DNA of 64,000 nt, from NCBI GenBank assembly GCA_029718625.1, contig CM056395.1:18502309-18566308 (forward strand). Reading direction: 5' to 3'. Shown piece by piece: positions 9,237-41,659 of this stretch. The notes under the pieces were generated by a model, which was not told the DNA's origin, did no database searches, and saw only the letters and a program-made list of their open reading frames with translations. The stretch is from Synaphobranchus kaupii. Its lineage: Eukaryota > Chordata > Actinopteri > Anguilliformes > Synaphobranchidae. The first letter of the stretch is position 1; every line of letters begins with the position of its first letter. A program made the translations under genes and the position numbers.

Positions 9237-10617
9237 TGAGGCTTTCTTCTGAAGGCCTCCCTCCAGGCATGGAAAACTGCCACAAGCCACACCCCTGGAG
9301 CCTCATCAGTTGAAAGATCTGACGGCAGCTCCTTGTCTCAACTCATCACTGCTTGTTTGTCTCTTGAATCATTTTTGCTCCAGGTTTTTGTTATTTTTGT
9401 TATTAAATTTGTTATTTAACAGCAGTCCTCACGCAGGGTTACTGTGAATTATCCAATGGAAAGTGTTAAGCGCAGTGCCGGGGGGCTGGGCACGGGGTTT
9501 GGCTGTCCCATTGGCCGTTTCACACCCCGTCTCACCCCTCGAGACAGCGCGGCGCCTCTTTCTGATTCGCTGAGATCCTTCCTGGCCCTGTCGTGTACCG
9601 CTTTATGGCAACGTGACCGCTCCGTTTCTGCTGTGAATTACCTGGAATGTGAGGCTAATGGTGGGTGCAGCTAGCTGTCTGGCAGTTTTCTCTACCCCCA
9701 TACATCAGTGTACAGAATGCATCGGTTATACGTCCCATTAGTCACTTAGAAACATTGCAAATCCCTCCGCTGTCTATTGTTGTCCGGTTTCCCCCACTGT
9801 TGCGCGGTCTGGAGCGAGCAGCCTGTGCGTCACGGCACGAGTGTTTATACTTCCAAGCGTGCTTTTGTGGAGTATAAACAGGGCATGTTTTGAGGGCGCC
9901 CTGGCTGCGGGGTTAACAATGCCACCTTCGACATACACATGCAGAGAGGGTCTGGGGGTTCCGTCCGTGGCACGTCCAGGTAAAAGCACTCATTCTCAGC
10001 GTAAGAATGTACCCCACTGGGGGGAATAGGAGCCCCATGGCCCGGGACTACGGCCAGCGGGGTGACTCCTAATTCGCCAAGACATCCCCCATGGAGGGCC
10101 ATAGTCAGCAGGGGTTTTGACAGTTCTGCAGAGTGCTGTCAATGGATGGATGCTACATGCTAGCCTGCACTCCCTCCATAAGCACTGGAGGAAATTCAAT
10201 TTATTTCCATCTGAAATAAATTAATTATAATAGAAAAAAAACAACTTTTTAGATATCACTCAGTCTCTCACCCGTTCGATATTGATTGAAAGCCAACCTC
10301 TGGATTCCCTGTGATTGAACATTACAGCAAGGCGAAGCTGCATTATGGAGGCTAATGGCTGTTGTGGAATCATGCTAATGCTTCTGTATGCCCTAGAGAG
10401 TACCCTGCTGTCCGTCTACTGCTAATGCACCTCCCCCCAGCTAACCCCCCCCCATCCGGAACTTATGGGCCAACATATTTCAGGCTTGAGCTGGAGTCTG
10501 AGGAGCTGTCTGTGTGTATCGTGTATGTGGTCTGTTCGTCTGGTTTGTCCGTCTGTCCGGTCTCCGTGTTGGGTGGGGCGGGTGAGGTCGCGACGCTGAC
10601 AGGCTTTTCTCTTGCAG
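9237..10617. other. Intronic/upstream sequence, no exon recognised
   Basis: Mixed-composition sequence with several CpG-containing patches (9480-9620 and 9950-10100). No reading frame with convincing splice sites or homology was found here upstream of the first mtus exon. Confidence 0.4.
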
Positions 10618-32140
<21,523 letters not shown>

Positions 32141-32945
32141 CCCATCAGCTCCGGAGAGCGCTCCGGGAAAATAAGAAACACAATCTGCTTGATGTTTTCA
32201 AAAACCAAAGACGATACTGCACAGTCGCACTTCCCGAGCGAGGCCGGCCTTGTTCTCCACTCTTCTCTCCCATATGGGAGGTGAAAACTGAAATCTCAGG
32301 ACCTGAGGATAACTTCTCTGACTTCATTCCCTTGTTTTTTCTTAAATTTTTTTTGAGATGTGGTGGTGGTGGGGGGCGGGGGTGGGTGTGTTACGAAGAT
32401 ATGTGACCCATCTTGGGTGGGGGGTTGTGTGTGTTTCATTTGACCACCAGTGGGGAAGGCAAAGTGGGTGTTTTTGAAAGCCAGACCAGAAACCCTCCTC
32501 AAATCTGTGTTTGTTGGGGTGAGCCTTTACCTCACAGCTTCAGTACCAATTAATTAATTTCAATGAAATTGTTACTTTGGCTCTCTGTGAAGCGAGCCAG
32601 TCTTTTGGGGGAAGTTAACATTGCAATGCGACCACCATGGTTTTTTCACCATGCTATTACCTTCTGCTGTAAAGTGAGTGTGTGCTGAGCAGAGCTTGAC
32701 ATTTCACCTGGACGTTGCACCATGCGTCTGTACTGAAACACACTCCTGTCACACTGTAATGGACATATGTCTCTCCTAATCCAAGCTACCATTTGTTGTT
32801 TTTTTGGGGGGGAAAAATATTTTGTCACAATTTATTGCATTTGTATGCCTGTATTGAGTAATTGCAGTGTTTACAAGGGCTGATTTTATTTGTGCGTTTT
32901 CTCTCCCCCCTCATTTGGAAATAAAATCCAGAAGTCCACCTCTAC
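32141..32945 (+). other. mtus1: 3' UTR of mtus
   Basis: About 0.8 kb from the stop codon to just past AATAAA at 32920-32925. The end is estimated from the usual 10-30 bp spacing after the signal. Confidence 0.7.
32920..32925 (+). terminator. mtus1: Poly(A) signal of mtus
   Basis: Canonical AATAAA 780 bp after the stop, followed by a T/G-containing stretch at about 32970-32995. Confidence 0.75.
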
Positions 32946-33561
32946 CAGGCTCTCTGGCTGCATAAAAGTGTGATTTCTGAATTTGTTGTTTTGCGACTGA
33001 ACTCATTATGCACGTGTATGATTTAGTAGAGAATTCAAATACCAAAAAAACCAACTTAAAAACACATACTTTGAAAAGGAGTACCATCTGACCATTTTCT
33101 AGTCACTAACATAACATAATTCCCCAGAATACCACCTTTCCTAATTATAAGTCATTAAAACACACAAATTCCACTATGGCATACAAATGCAGAACAGTCA
33201 AGTAGCTACGTAGAGGCTTTGTAGACTTATTTCTATCCTATCCAATGTGTATATTAAAATAATAAATAAAATCTGCAGTGGGAGATTAATTAAACAGAAG
33301 TTTTCTCTTGAATAGAATCCTGCTGAGAGATGTTACAGGCAAGGTATTCGGACCAGCCAGTATAGTTTTCATTGGAATTTCTCTGCTGCCACCTAGTGGA
33401 CCACATGTTTGACACACAACACCTGCCCAGTCAAGTGAGTCAATTGCACCTTAATGATTGACAGTAATGTTCCCACACTGTCAGAAGCTACATTAAGTGT
33501 GTTTATTTTAAACACAGGCATGTGACAGTAGCACATGTTATAGTGTTGTGCTATATTGTCT
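32946..33561. other. Intergenic space between convergent genes
   Basis: No gene recognised. The last exon of the - strand gene may lie in here or in 33.7-34.2 kb, but I see no clear candidate. Confidence 0.35.
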
Positions 33562-33740
33562 TAATTACATTATGGACATTTGACAGATGCACTTAAGCGG
33601 AGCGACTTACACAGCTTTTGCATTTTTACATAGTATCCACTTGTGCAGCTGGATATACTGAAGCAACACAGGTTAAGTACCTTGCTCAAGGTTATAACGG
33701 CAGTGTCCTTACCTGGGAATCGAACCTGCAACCTTTAGAC
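33562..33740 (-). mobile_element. SINE/L2-tail fragment
   Basis: Same layout as the SINE at 31342 on the - strand: B-box GGTTCGATTCCC, CCTTGAGCAAGGTACTTAAC and tail GTAAGTCGCTCCGCTTAAG, more diverged and lacking the tRNA 5' part. Confidence 0.75.
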
Positions 33741-34090
33741 TTTTGCTATTTGCATTTTTTCAGCATCCTCCAAATACAATATCTTCCTTAATTTAATTAT
33801 ATTCCTCAAGTGGAAGGAGGCCACGCTTGCGATATTATTAATGTGGCCCTGAAAGGATAGGTCTGAATCGATAGTTACACCAAGGTGTTTAACAACTGCA
33901 TTGGCAGAGACTAAGATTTATTTTAAGACAGTCCTCTAGTTTGGCCAACTGGTTCATTTCACCTGGTTTAACTGATATATAAAGTTGCGTGTCATCTGCG
34001 TAGCAGTGGTAGTAAACAGCATGTCTGCTTATGTCTCCAAGAGGGAGCATGTACACAAAAAAGAAAAGAGCAAAGGACCCATGAATGCTG
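33741..34090 (-). pseudogene. LINE reverse-transcriptase fragment
   Basis: The - strand carries the catalytic-box segment [20 protein letters not shown] and, after a stop and small deletion, HLGVTIDSDLSFQGHINNI. Both are typical of L2-like LINE reverse transcriptases. Frames are broken. Confidence 0.8.
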
Positions 34091-34274
34091 CATCTTTTTT
34101 TGGAAAATGTTTAACAGAAAAAAAATATATATATATATATATATTTAAGGAATTACCTGCATAATTCATAAATTCATGCAGGGTTTTGAGCATTTGTATT
34201 TTTAAAAACCCACTCTTGTTTTCCCATTTTGGAGTCTGCAGCGGACTGCAGGGTGAAATGCACGCATAACTTAC

Positions 34275-34320
34275 CCTCTTCCTTTGCTATGACCTCCTGA
34301 AAAGCTTCAGGTGCTGGCAC
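34275..34320 (-). CDS. Unknown gene, exon 4 of the in-frame chain
   Basis: Acceptor GTCTTTACAG, donor GAGG|GTAAGT; 46 bp, phase 0 to 1. Encodes VPAPEAFQEVIAKEEG. The gene must continue downstream because the donor is strong and no stop is present. Confidence 0.6.
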
Positions 34321-34685
34321 CTGTAAAGACAATATATCGATTAAAGATCCACTGCTCCGTGATTGCAACACACTGACAAACACTTTGAGAAGATTAATGT
34401 GCATTAAAATTTGAGACTTTGTGCCTCTACCTGACCTTCATTACCTGCGTACGCCAGATACCTAAATGGTGGAGGGAATGTGAATCTTGTTTTATTCCAT
34501 AATGGTGATTGGGCACCTCTGCTTATGGAAGGGACATGCAAATCTCCTGTTGAAAAGATTTAAGCTGCTCACTGAAACACTGATAATCCCACCAGCAGCA
34601 CAGAAACTGCAGTCCACGAGGGCAAAGTGCATTTTGGTTATCATGGGTAACCAAAGGTGAAAGGCCTGGATAGGTGAGGGCTTAC

Positions 34686-34748
34686 CTGATAGAAGAGGGG
34701 GCAGCACTCCACAGGAGTAGCCAGACCCGTACTCTGAGTTACCACCGT
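34686..34748 (-). CDS. Unknown gene, exon 3 of the in-frame chain
   Basis: Acceptor TTTGTGCAAG, donor TATCAG|GTAAGC; 63 bp, phase 0 at both ends. Encodes TVVTQSTGLATPVECCPLFY, with no recognised domain. Confidence 0.55.
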
Positions 34749-35008
34749 CTTGCACAAAGATCAACACAAAAAACCTGCTGATCATATCTTGCCAAATTTT
34801 TTCAAATATGACAGTGACGCATTTCAACAATCCACTGAATGTAGTCGTGGTACGCATTCAGCATTTAACCTTTAAAAAGAGTAAGTTTATTGGAATGTTT
34901 TCTTTCCAAGTCAAGTGCTCTAGAACTCCATTGCTTTCAATTTGTTTCCTTTTTGATTTGTTACATCGGCATTAGAATGTTCAGTTAAGAGCAGTCAACA
35001 TATTACAG

Positions 35009-35309
35009 CAGGGATGGGCAACTCCAGGCCTCGCGGGCCGGTGTGTATGCAGGGTTTTCCTGCCACCAGTTACCAATTATTTAACTAGCCTAATCATTTA
35101 CATTATTTGACATTTTAGCTACATTCTGCGATATGAACAGCTGCTGATGAATGTTCTTGTGCCTGTATTGTAGCGTTTTATTGTGGTCTAATTTATGAGT
35201 GAATCGTTGTTCGTGTATATGACTAATTGGCTGATTGAGCCCGGGTAACTGGTGGCAGCAAAAACCTGCATACACACCGGCCCGCGAGGCCTGGAGTTGC
35301 CCATCCCTG
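35009..35309. mobile_element. hAT MITE with ~65-bp inverted repeats
   Basis: Ends CAGGGATGGGCAACTCCAGG and the inverse, arms extending about 65 bp (through GGGCCGGTGTGTATGCAGG). The flanking 8 bp are TATTACAG and TCTTACAG, a target duplication with one mismatch. 301 bp, no coding. Confidence 0.92.
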
Positions 35310-35544
35310 TCTTACAGCTTAAAGGGTTATGTAAATATTTCCTGTGGCATACAGTATGGCATGCTCTGCTGTCAACAAAACCTATTAAAATTATCAAAAG
35401 CTTGAAAATTATCAAAACTCCTCTTATTTCAACGAACGTGCAAGAATGGAACGGACAAGTAGCAGAGCTCTGTAGCACTGGCCAAGCGTGAGTCTTGTGA
35501 GTGGACTGGAGTGCACAGTATTACTGCAGGGCAGACTCGCTCAC

Positions 35545-35752
35545 CTGGGCCATAGAGCAGCACACGCTTTTCTCAAGCTCCTCCTCCATCTTCAAGGTCA
35601 GTGCCTGGATTTCTGCATCCATTACCATCTGTGCCGCCTCCACCTGCACTGTGTTCCTACAGCGCAAGAGAGCACAGGGGCTTCTAGCAAATGGCTCCTT
35701 AACCTCATCCGTCCACTCCTGGACTGATCCGAGGTTTATCCTGAGATTAAAG
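35545..35752 (-). CDS. Unknown gene, exon 2 of the in-frame chain (coiled coil)
   Basis: Acceptor ATTGTTTTAG, donor CCCAG|GTGAGC; 208 bp, phase 2 to 0. Contains NLRINLGSVQEWTDEVKEPF and a helical segment VMDAEIQALTLKMEEELEKS. Fully open across 69 codons in the frame that the neighbours require. Confidence 0.7.
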
Positions 35753-35856
35753 CTAAAACAATACAACATAATGATTTATGAACTGAAGTCTTCAGACCAT
35801 ACCATGCATTCAGAAACTCATCTCTCTCTGGGCCCAGTCTATTGCTGGTTACTTAC

Positions 35857-35986
35857 TGCTGGAGAGCATGGTCTTTCTGTTGGCACAGCTCATTCATATT
35901 GTACAGTTCACTCTGGAGGGCTGTGGTCTGGTCTTCCATCTGGAATTTTCCACTCCTCACGCCTTGCTCCAGAGTCTGTATTTCTT
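35857..35986 (-). CDS. Unknown gene, exon 1 of the in-frame chain (coiled coil)
   Basis: Acceptor TTTGTGCCTCAG, donor CCAGCA|GTAAGT; 130 bp, phase 1 to 2. Encodes EIQTLEQGVRSGKFQMEDQT and TALQSELYNMNELCQQKDHA, a clear heptad-type helix. Only this frame is open. Confidence 0.7.
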
Positions 35987-36658
35987 CTGAGGCACAAATT
36001 ATCAATCAGATTTCAGGCACAGGAAACTGAAATAAATCATGGGGTGATTAAAAAATACAGTCTCTCCAGGTAAAGGCTTCACTCCTGTTCAACTGCACTA
36101 GCGATCTTTACCTGTGTCAGAAAAGACATCAGTGAATCACAAACTTCACCGACTAACTGTACTGACTGTATTCTGGATGGGGAGAGGGAGAAAGAAAAAT
36201 AATTAAATACGAGAACCAGTAACTGGAATTCACGCTCGATCCTTCTGCTTGTAATGAATAAATCACAGCACACCGATAAATAAAAATAACCCTAGTGAGC
36301 AGACTGCTAACAGGTAGACCACCATACGAAACACATCATACCATGTCAAATCTTGTAATCAAGATATCTAACAAAAACCATGCAGGTCCATCAGGAAGTG
36401 CAGAATGAGAATATTCACTAAACGTTTAAAAAAATAAAGAAGAAAACACCAATGTGACTCATTGTAGAAGGTTGTGGCACGGGTGATTAAGATTAGCTTT
36501 TTAGTCCTGGCTTAATTCTGGGTTAATAATTCTTGTAGTAGGGCTGTTCTGTAGTTGAATTCTGGATTGCAAATTAACCCAGGTCTATATTTACCAATAG
36601 CTCCAGCTTAGTTCTTTCTAAAATGTAATAGACCTGGGTTAATTTGCCGTTTTCTCAC

Positions 36659-36761
36659 CTGAATCTTGAGGATGGCGTCGTTCTTCTTGTGCTCCTGTTC
36701 CCTGGTCTGTTTTTGGGATTTCATCACATCTTACACTTCTGACTGCTGCTCAGATGAAGTC
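36659..36761 (-). pseudogene. Exon-like segment with stops in all frames
   Basis: Acceptor TTGTATTTCAG and donor ATTCAG|GTGAGA bound 103 bp. The 3' half reads MKSQKQTREQEHKKNDAILK, which looks like coiled-coil coding sequence, but all three frames stop in the 5' half. Either an internal acceptor is used or the exon is broken. It lies 10 bp from the truncated gypsy LTR. Confidence 0.35.
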
Positions 36762-36770
36762 CTGAAATAC

Positions 36771-36798
36771 AAGATGTTGGAGTCCCTAGGATATAACA
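36771..36798 (+). repeat. Remnant of gypsy 5' LTR
   Basis: AAGATG...TCCCTAGGATATAACA matches the last bases of the LTR at 44250-44275. It is followed by AAGTTGGGGACGAGG, a position and sequence typical of a gypsy primer-binding leader. Confidence 0.75.
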
Positions 36799-36969
36799 AA
36801 GTTGGGGACGAGGACGAATGAACCTACGTTACTCTTCTGTGCGGAAGAAAGTCTGGTTTTACATATTTAATACCGTTATTTGTTTTCTGTGTTCAGTTGT
36901 ATTAGCGTGCGAGCTTGTTAGGTTGCTAGTTAGACGGCGATACGAATGAGGTGATGATTAAACATTTTT

Positions 36970-37655
36970 TGGAATACATTACATTACATTTATTTAGCAG
37001 ACGCTTTTATCCAAAGCGACGTACAGTAAGTGCGTACAGAGACATCATCATCATTACAGAACAGACGAGGCAAAGCACATCCTTTGCATAATGTAGCAGC
37101 TATCCCTAGCAATGAACGTTGACTGTAGTTCACAGTAAGCTGTGGGCAAATCAGCAATACTACACTTCCATTCCAAATACTATTATAAACTATACTATTA
37201 TAAACCATTCAAAATACTATTATAAACTATGCTATTATAAACCATTCCAAATACTATTATAAACTATACTATGATAAAACATTCCAAATACTATTATAAA
37301 CTATAATAACAGACAGGAAAACACAGGGAACAGGGAGCTGATATTCCTAGGTGAGGATATCAGTCAAGGTGGAGTCTGAAGAGGTGTGTCTTCAGGCCTC
37401 GACGGAATGCAGGCAGGGTTGGAGTAGAACGTAGGGGAATGGGAAGTTCATTCCACCACTGAGGTGCTAATGTGGAAAAACTCCACAGTCGGGACGAGCG
37501 AGAGCCGTTGACACGGAGGGGGGGAAGTGCCAGTCGCCCTGCTGTAGAAGAGCGAAGTGGTCGAGCAGGAACATAGTTCTGGATTAAGTCCTGCAGGTAG
37601 GCGGGGCCTGTCCTATTGGCTGCAGTGTAGGCCAGGGTCAGTGACTGTAACAGAA
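36970..37655 (-). mobile_element. 5'-truncated L2-like LINE in the gypsy leader
   Basis: The - strand frame ending at 37360 has YVPARPLRSSTAGRLALPPL and LAPQWWNELPIPLRSTPTLP, the C-terminal reverse-transcriptase signature. The 3' tail at 37034-36976 is the TCGCTTTGGATAAAAGCG - CTGCTAAAT sequence of fish L2 elements. Its 3' UTR contains an AT-rich tandem repeat at 37165-37307. Confidence 0.85.
37165..37307. repeat. AT-rich tandem repeat in LINE 3' UTR
   Basis: About three to four imperfect ~44-bp units built from CATTCCAAATACTATTATAA and ACTATACTATTATAA. Confidence 0.85.
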
Positions 37656-37701
37656 AATAAATCGTGGAAGGACATGTATTCATACAACAAAGGAATTTTC
37701 A

Positions 37702-38500
37702 GTGTCTGATAATCCTCAGAGGAAAATGGCTGGAATTATTGGAAACATTGGACATTTTGAAGAGGATGTAGAGCAATGGAGCTCACATACAGAGCGGTTT
37801 GAATATTTCATAGAAGCAAATGGGATTGCTGCAGACAAGGTAGTGCCCACATTTTCGAGCATGATAGGACCAAAATGTTTTAATCTGTTACAGTCATTGT
37901 CATTGTCACCATTACAACCAGAAAAACCGGGGACTAAAACATACCAGGAAATTGTGGATATTTTGAAAGGACATTTCTCTCCCAAACCCCTGGTCATCGC
38001 TGAGACGTTTAGGTTCCACTGCCGTTATCAAGAGGAAGGGGAGTCAGTGACCATGTTTGTTTCTGTACTGAGGAAGCTTGCAGAGCACTGTGAATTTGGG
38101 GATGTGCTCGATGACACGCTCAGAGACAGGTTAGTGTGTGGGTTAACAAGCGAAGCTACACAGAAAAGACTACTGACTGAGAGTAAACTAACCTTAAAGA
38201 AAGCTATTGAAGTGAGTGTTTCAATGGAACAGGCAGCTAGAGAAACAACATTTGAGTGCAACCGGAAAAGTGCACCAAGTTGGAACTGAGAAACGCAACC
38301 AAGGGCTGTGTTTCCGGTGCGGGAAAACAGGACACCTAGCCTCGACATGCTGGTGTAAGGATATGGACTATGGATATGGATATAGCCGCAGTTGTGGTAA
38401 AAAGGGGCATATTGAACGTGCCTGCAGAAACAAGAAAAGCACAGAGAAAATGTCGAAAATGGATGGCAGAAAAGAGTTAAATAAACAAATAAAAAAACAA
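37702..38500 (+). pseudogene. Gag of decayed gypsy element
   Basis: The first frame (37702-38289, 195 codons) has the capsid-like HTERFEYFIEANGI and FRFHCRYQEEGESVTMFVSV. After a frame change two zinc knuckles follow (CFRCGKTGHLASTC and CGKKGHIERAC). The frame shift and stop at 38287 separate capsid from nucleocapsid. Confidence 0.85.
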
Positions 38501-38599
38501 ACATGTTCGCTCTGTTGAGCCTAACAACACAGAGGAAACTGACACTTCAGAGGAGGACTTATTACAAGTACTCACAGTAAAAGGGGGCTCACGTGGCTA

Positions 38600-40440
38600 C
38601 TGGGTCTCACCCTTATTGGAGGGGCAACCGGTACGGATGGAGGTAGACACCGGGGCAGCAGTATCTATTGTGTCAGACGCCATCTACCAGAAAACACTAA
38701 AGCACCTTCCACTTCAATGTGCTAAAATAGTGTTGAAGACGTACACAGGTGAAAGTGTACCCTTGAGAGGCCTAACAGAGGTCACAGTTCAATTAAACAG
38801 TTGCCACTTTATGTAGCTAAAGGAGACTACCCCTCATTGCTGGGGCGTGCATGGCTTGAGAGAATAAAACTGGACTGGCCATTAGTGCACATGATGACAA
38901 ATGAAGACAAAGGTCTATCCTCCATCTTAAAGAAACACGCAGAGCTTTTTGACGGGCAGCTGGGTAGCATGAAAGACATCAGTGAAACTCAGTGTTAAAG
39001 CAAATAGTAAGCCAAAGTTCTTGAAGGCAAGACCAGTGCCATACGCTATCTGACCAAAAGTTGAAGCTGACTTGGATGCCCTGGTTAAAGATAGAGTACT
39101 ACAGCCGGTCAGTGTAAGTGAAAGGGCAACACCCATTGTACCCGTCCCCAAGAAGGATGGATCAGTTAGGTTATGTAGGGACTTTACGGCCAATCCTGTG
39201 TTGTCAGTGGAGCAGTATCCACTTCCTCACATTGAGGACTTGTTTGCGGAACTTGCCGGGGGCCAAACGTTTAGTAAAGTTGACTTGAGTCAAGCCTATT
39301 TACAAATGCACGTAGCTGAACAGTCACGAGAAATACTTACCATTATAACACACAAGAATCTGTTTCGCTACTGTCGACTTCCTTTCGGCATCACATTGGC
39401 TCCAGCGATTTTCCAACGTGCAGTGGAATAGATCCAGAGTGGACTGAAAGGAGTTCAATGCTATTTGGATGATGTGCTGGTGACCGGAGCCAACGATGTG
39501 GAGCACCTGCAAAACTTGGACGCAGCCCTACAGAGACTGAAGGACTACGGAATCAAGGTTCGCAAAGACAAATGTGACTTCTTTCAGTCCTCAGTTGAAT
39601 ACCTTGGACATGCAATAGATGCCACAGGCCTTCCTAAGGCTCCAGCTAAGGTGAAAGCGATCTTGGAGGCCCCAGCACCAAAGAATGTTAGTCAATTACG
39701 TTCCTTTCTGGGGTTGCTGAACTACTATGGGCAATTTGTACACAACGTAGCATCTATGCTAAAACCGTTACATCAGTTGTTATGTCTGAATAACAAAAGG
39801 GAATGGACAAAGGAATGCCAGGAGGACACCCTCCTGAAGTCAGAGGCTCTGACGCACTTTGACCCTGCACTGCCAATCCAACTAGCCTGTGATGCATCAT
39901 CATACGGTGTGGGGGCTGTCTTCTCTCACATCATGCCAGATGGCCAAGAGAAGCTGATAGCATTTGCATCAAGAACTTTGAACAAGGCTGAAATTAACTA
40001 TGCCCAAATAGAACAAGAAGTCTTAAGCATCGTTTATGGCATCCGTAAGTTCCATCAGCATCTGTTCGGAAGGAAGTTTACGCTTCTAACTGATCACCGC
40101 CCTCTGACAACCATTTTCGGACCGTATACTGGTATTCCTCCATTGGCAGCCAGTAGGATGTAGAGGTGGGCGCTGTTGTTGTCTGCACACTCTTACGACA
40201 TTAAATATCGGAAGTTCGCTCTGCATGGAAATGCTGACGGCCTTTCCAGGTTACCACTGCCTGTGATCAAATCTGAATCATTCAACGTGGACGACATCTA
40301 TTTTCAGCAGGTGGAAAGCGCGACTGTCACCACTACACAGGTTCGGCGGGCCACGAGAAATGATCTTGTGTTGTCGTCAGTGATGGACATCATTGTCAAA
40401 GGCAAGCCTGACAGTGGTGACCCAGGCCTGAAACCATAAC
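38600..40440 (+). pseudogene. Protease, RT and RNase H of decayed gypsy element
   Basis: Protease motif VDTGAAVSIVSDAIY near 38644. RT blocks ATPIVPVPKKDGSVRLC, KVDLSQAYLQM and LPFGITLAPAIFQRAVE, then a stop at 39429, then CYLDDVLVTG at about 39458. RNase H with LACDASSYGVGAVFSH and LLTDHRPLTTIFG. At least four stops or frame changes (38816, 38996, 39429, 40161) interrupt it. Confidence 0.9.
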
Positions 40441-40605
40441 TGTTCCATCACGAGCTATCAGTGCAGTCTGGGTGTTTGCTGTGGGGGAGGAGAGTGGTGA
40501 TTCCACCATCACTACGGAAACCAGTGTTAAAGCAACTCCACACAAAGACACTGTGGAATCGTTCGGATGAAGGAAATGGCTAGGAGCTACTTCTGGTAGC
40601 CTGGT

Positions 40606-41521
40606 GTGGATGGACAAATTGAGGAAAAGGCCAGAGCCTGTTCCTCATGCCATCGTATCCGCAATGTGCCGCAGCTCACCCCACTTCACCCCTGGGACTT
40701 TCCTGAGGAAGTATGGCACAGTATTCATGTTGATTTTGCCAGCCCATTCAAGGAGAAAATGTTCCTTGTGTTTGTCGACACACATAGTAAGTGGCCAGAG
40801 GTTGCCATAATGCGATCGACTACTGCGGAGAAGACTATCGTGAAACTAGGGGAGATCTGCAGTCGTTTTGGATTTCCTAGCCGACTGGTTTCCGATAATG
40901 GACCACAATTCGTAGCACAGGAAATGGCTACGTTCCTAAAAATGAATGGCATACAACATATTAGAGCTGCACCACACCATCCTTCCACAAACGGACTTGC
41001 AGAATGGTTTGTGCAGACCATGAAACATGATCTGAAGGCATCTCAGGGCCAAGGTACGCTTCACTAGCGCCTGCACAGCTTCCTGTTGTCGTACAGGAAC
41101 ACACCACATGTGACCACTAAGACTTCTCCTGCCGCTATGCTGCTGAAGAGAGAACTACGTACACACTTCGACCGGCTGAAACCGCCAACAGTGAAAGATG
41201 TGGTACAGCAGCATCAGTACAAGCAGATCAAGTGAAGTGGACAGCATGCCAAAGACAGAGTTTTTGGTCCTGGAGATCCTGTACTAGCCCGGAACTACAG
41301 CAGAGGACCTAAATGGGTTCCTGTTACCGTCATTTCACAAACAGGCCCGGTGTCCTATACTGTCCAGACTGCTGAGGACATCATCTGGAAACGACACACC
41401 GATCAGCTACTTCTAGGGAGTAATACTACACCCGCTGAACCAGAGACAGCAGCTGATCCAGATGTGCTGCAGGGTGGAGCTTTGGGTGTCCAACCTGCTA
41501 CACAAAAGGTGTTCTAGAACG
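40606..41521 (+). pseudogene. Integrase of decayed gypsy element
   Basis: Zinc-binding end KARACSSCHRI, then IHVDFASPFKEKMFLVFVD, LVSDNGPQFVAQEMATF and HHPSTNGLAEWFVQTMKHD of the DDE core. Stops at 41065 and about 41233 break the frame; the C-terminal part continues with DPVLARNYSRGPKWVPVTV to about 41516. Confidence 0.88.
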
Positions 41522-41659
41522 TGGCGCTGTGATGGCGACATGTAATCCAGCTGTCTCTCGTTGCATGTTTGCTTATTTGATTACGTTTTATTGTATTAAT
41601 CTTTTATCTTTTAATGTGCTGGTATGTCTGTTATAGGACAGGGAAGCAAATAAAAAAAT

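Noticed and set aside
36079..36273. Exon-like segment on the - strand (VQLVGEVCDSLMSFLTQ)
   Set aside because: Splice-like ends exist, but its only open frame does not connect in phase to the well-supported exon at 35986, so I did not list it as coding.
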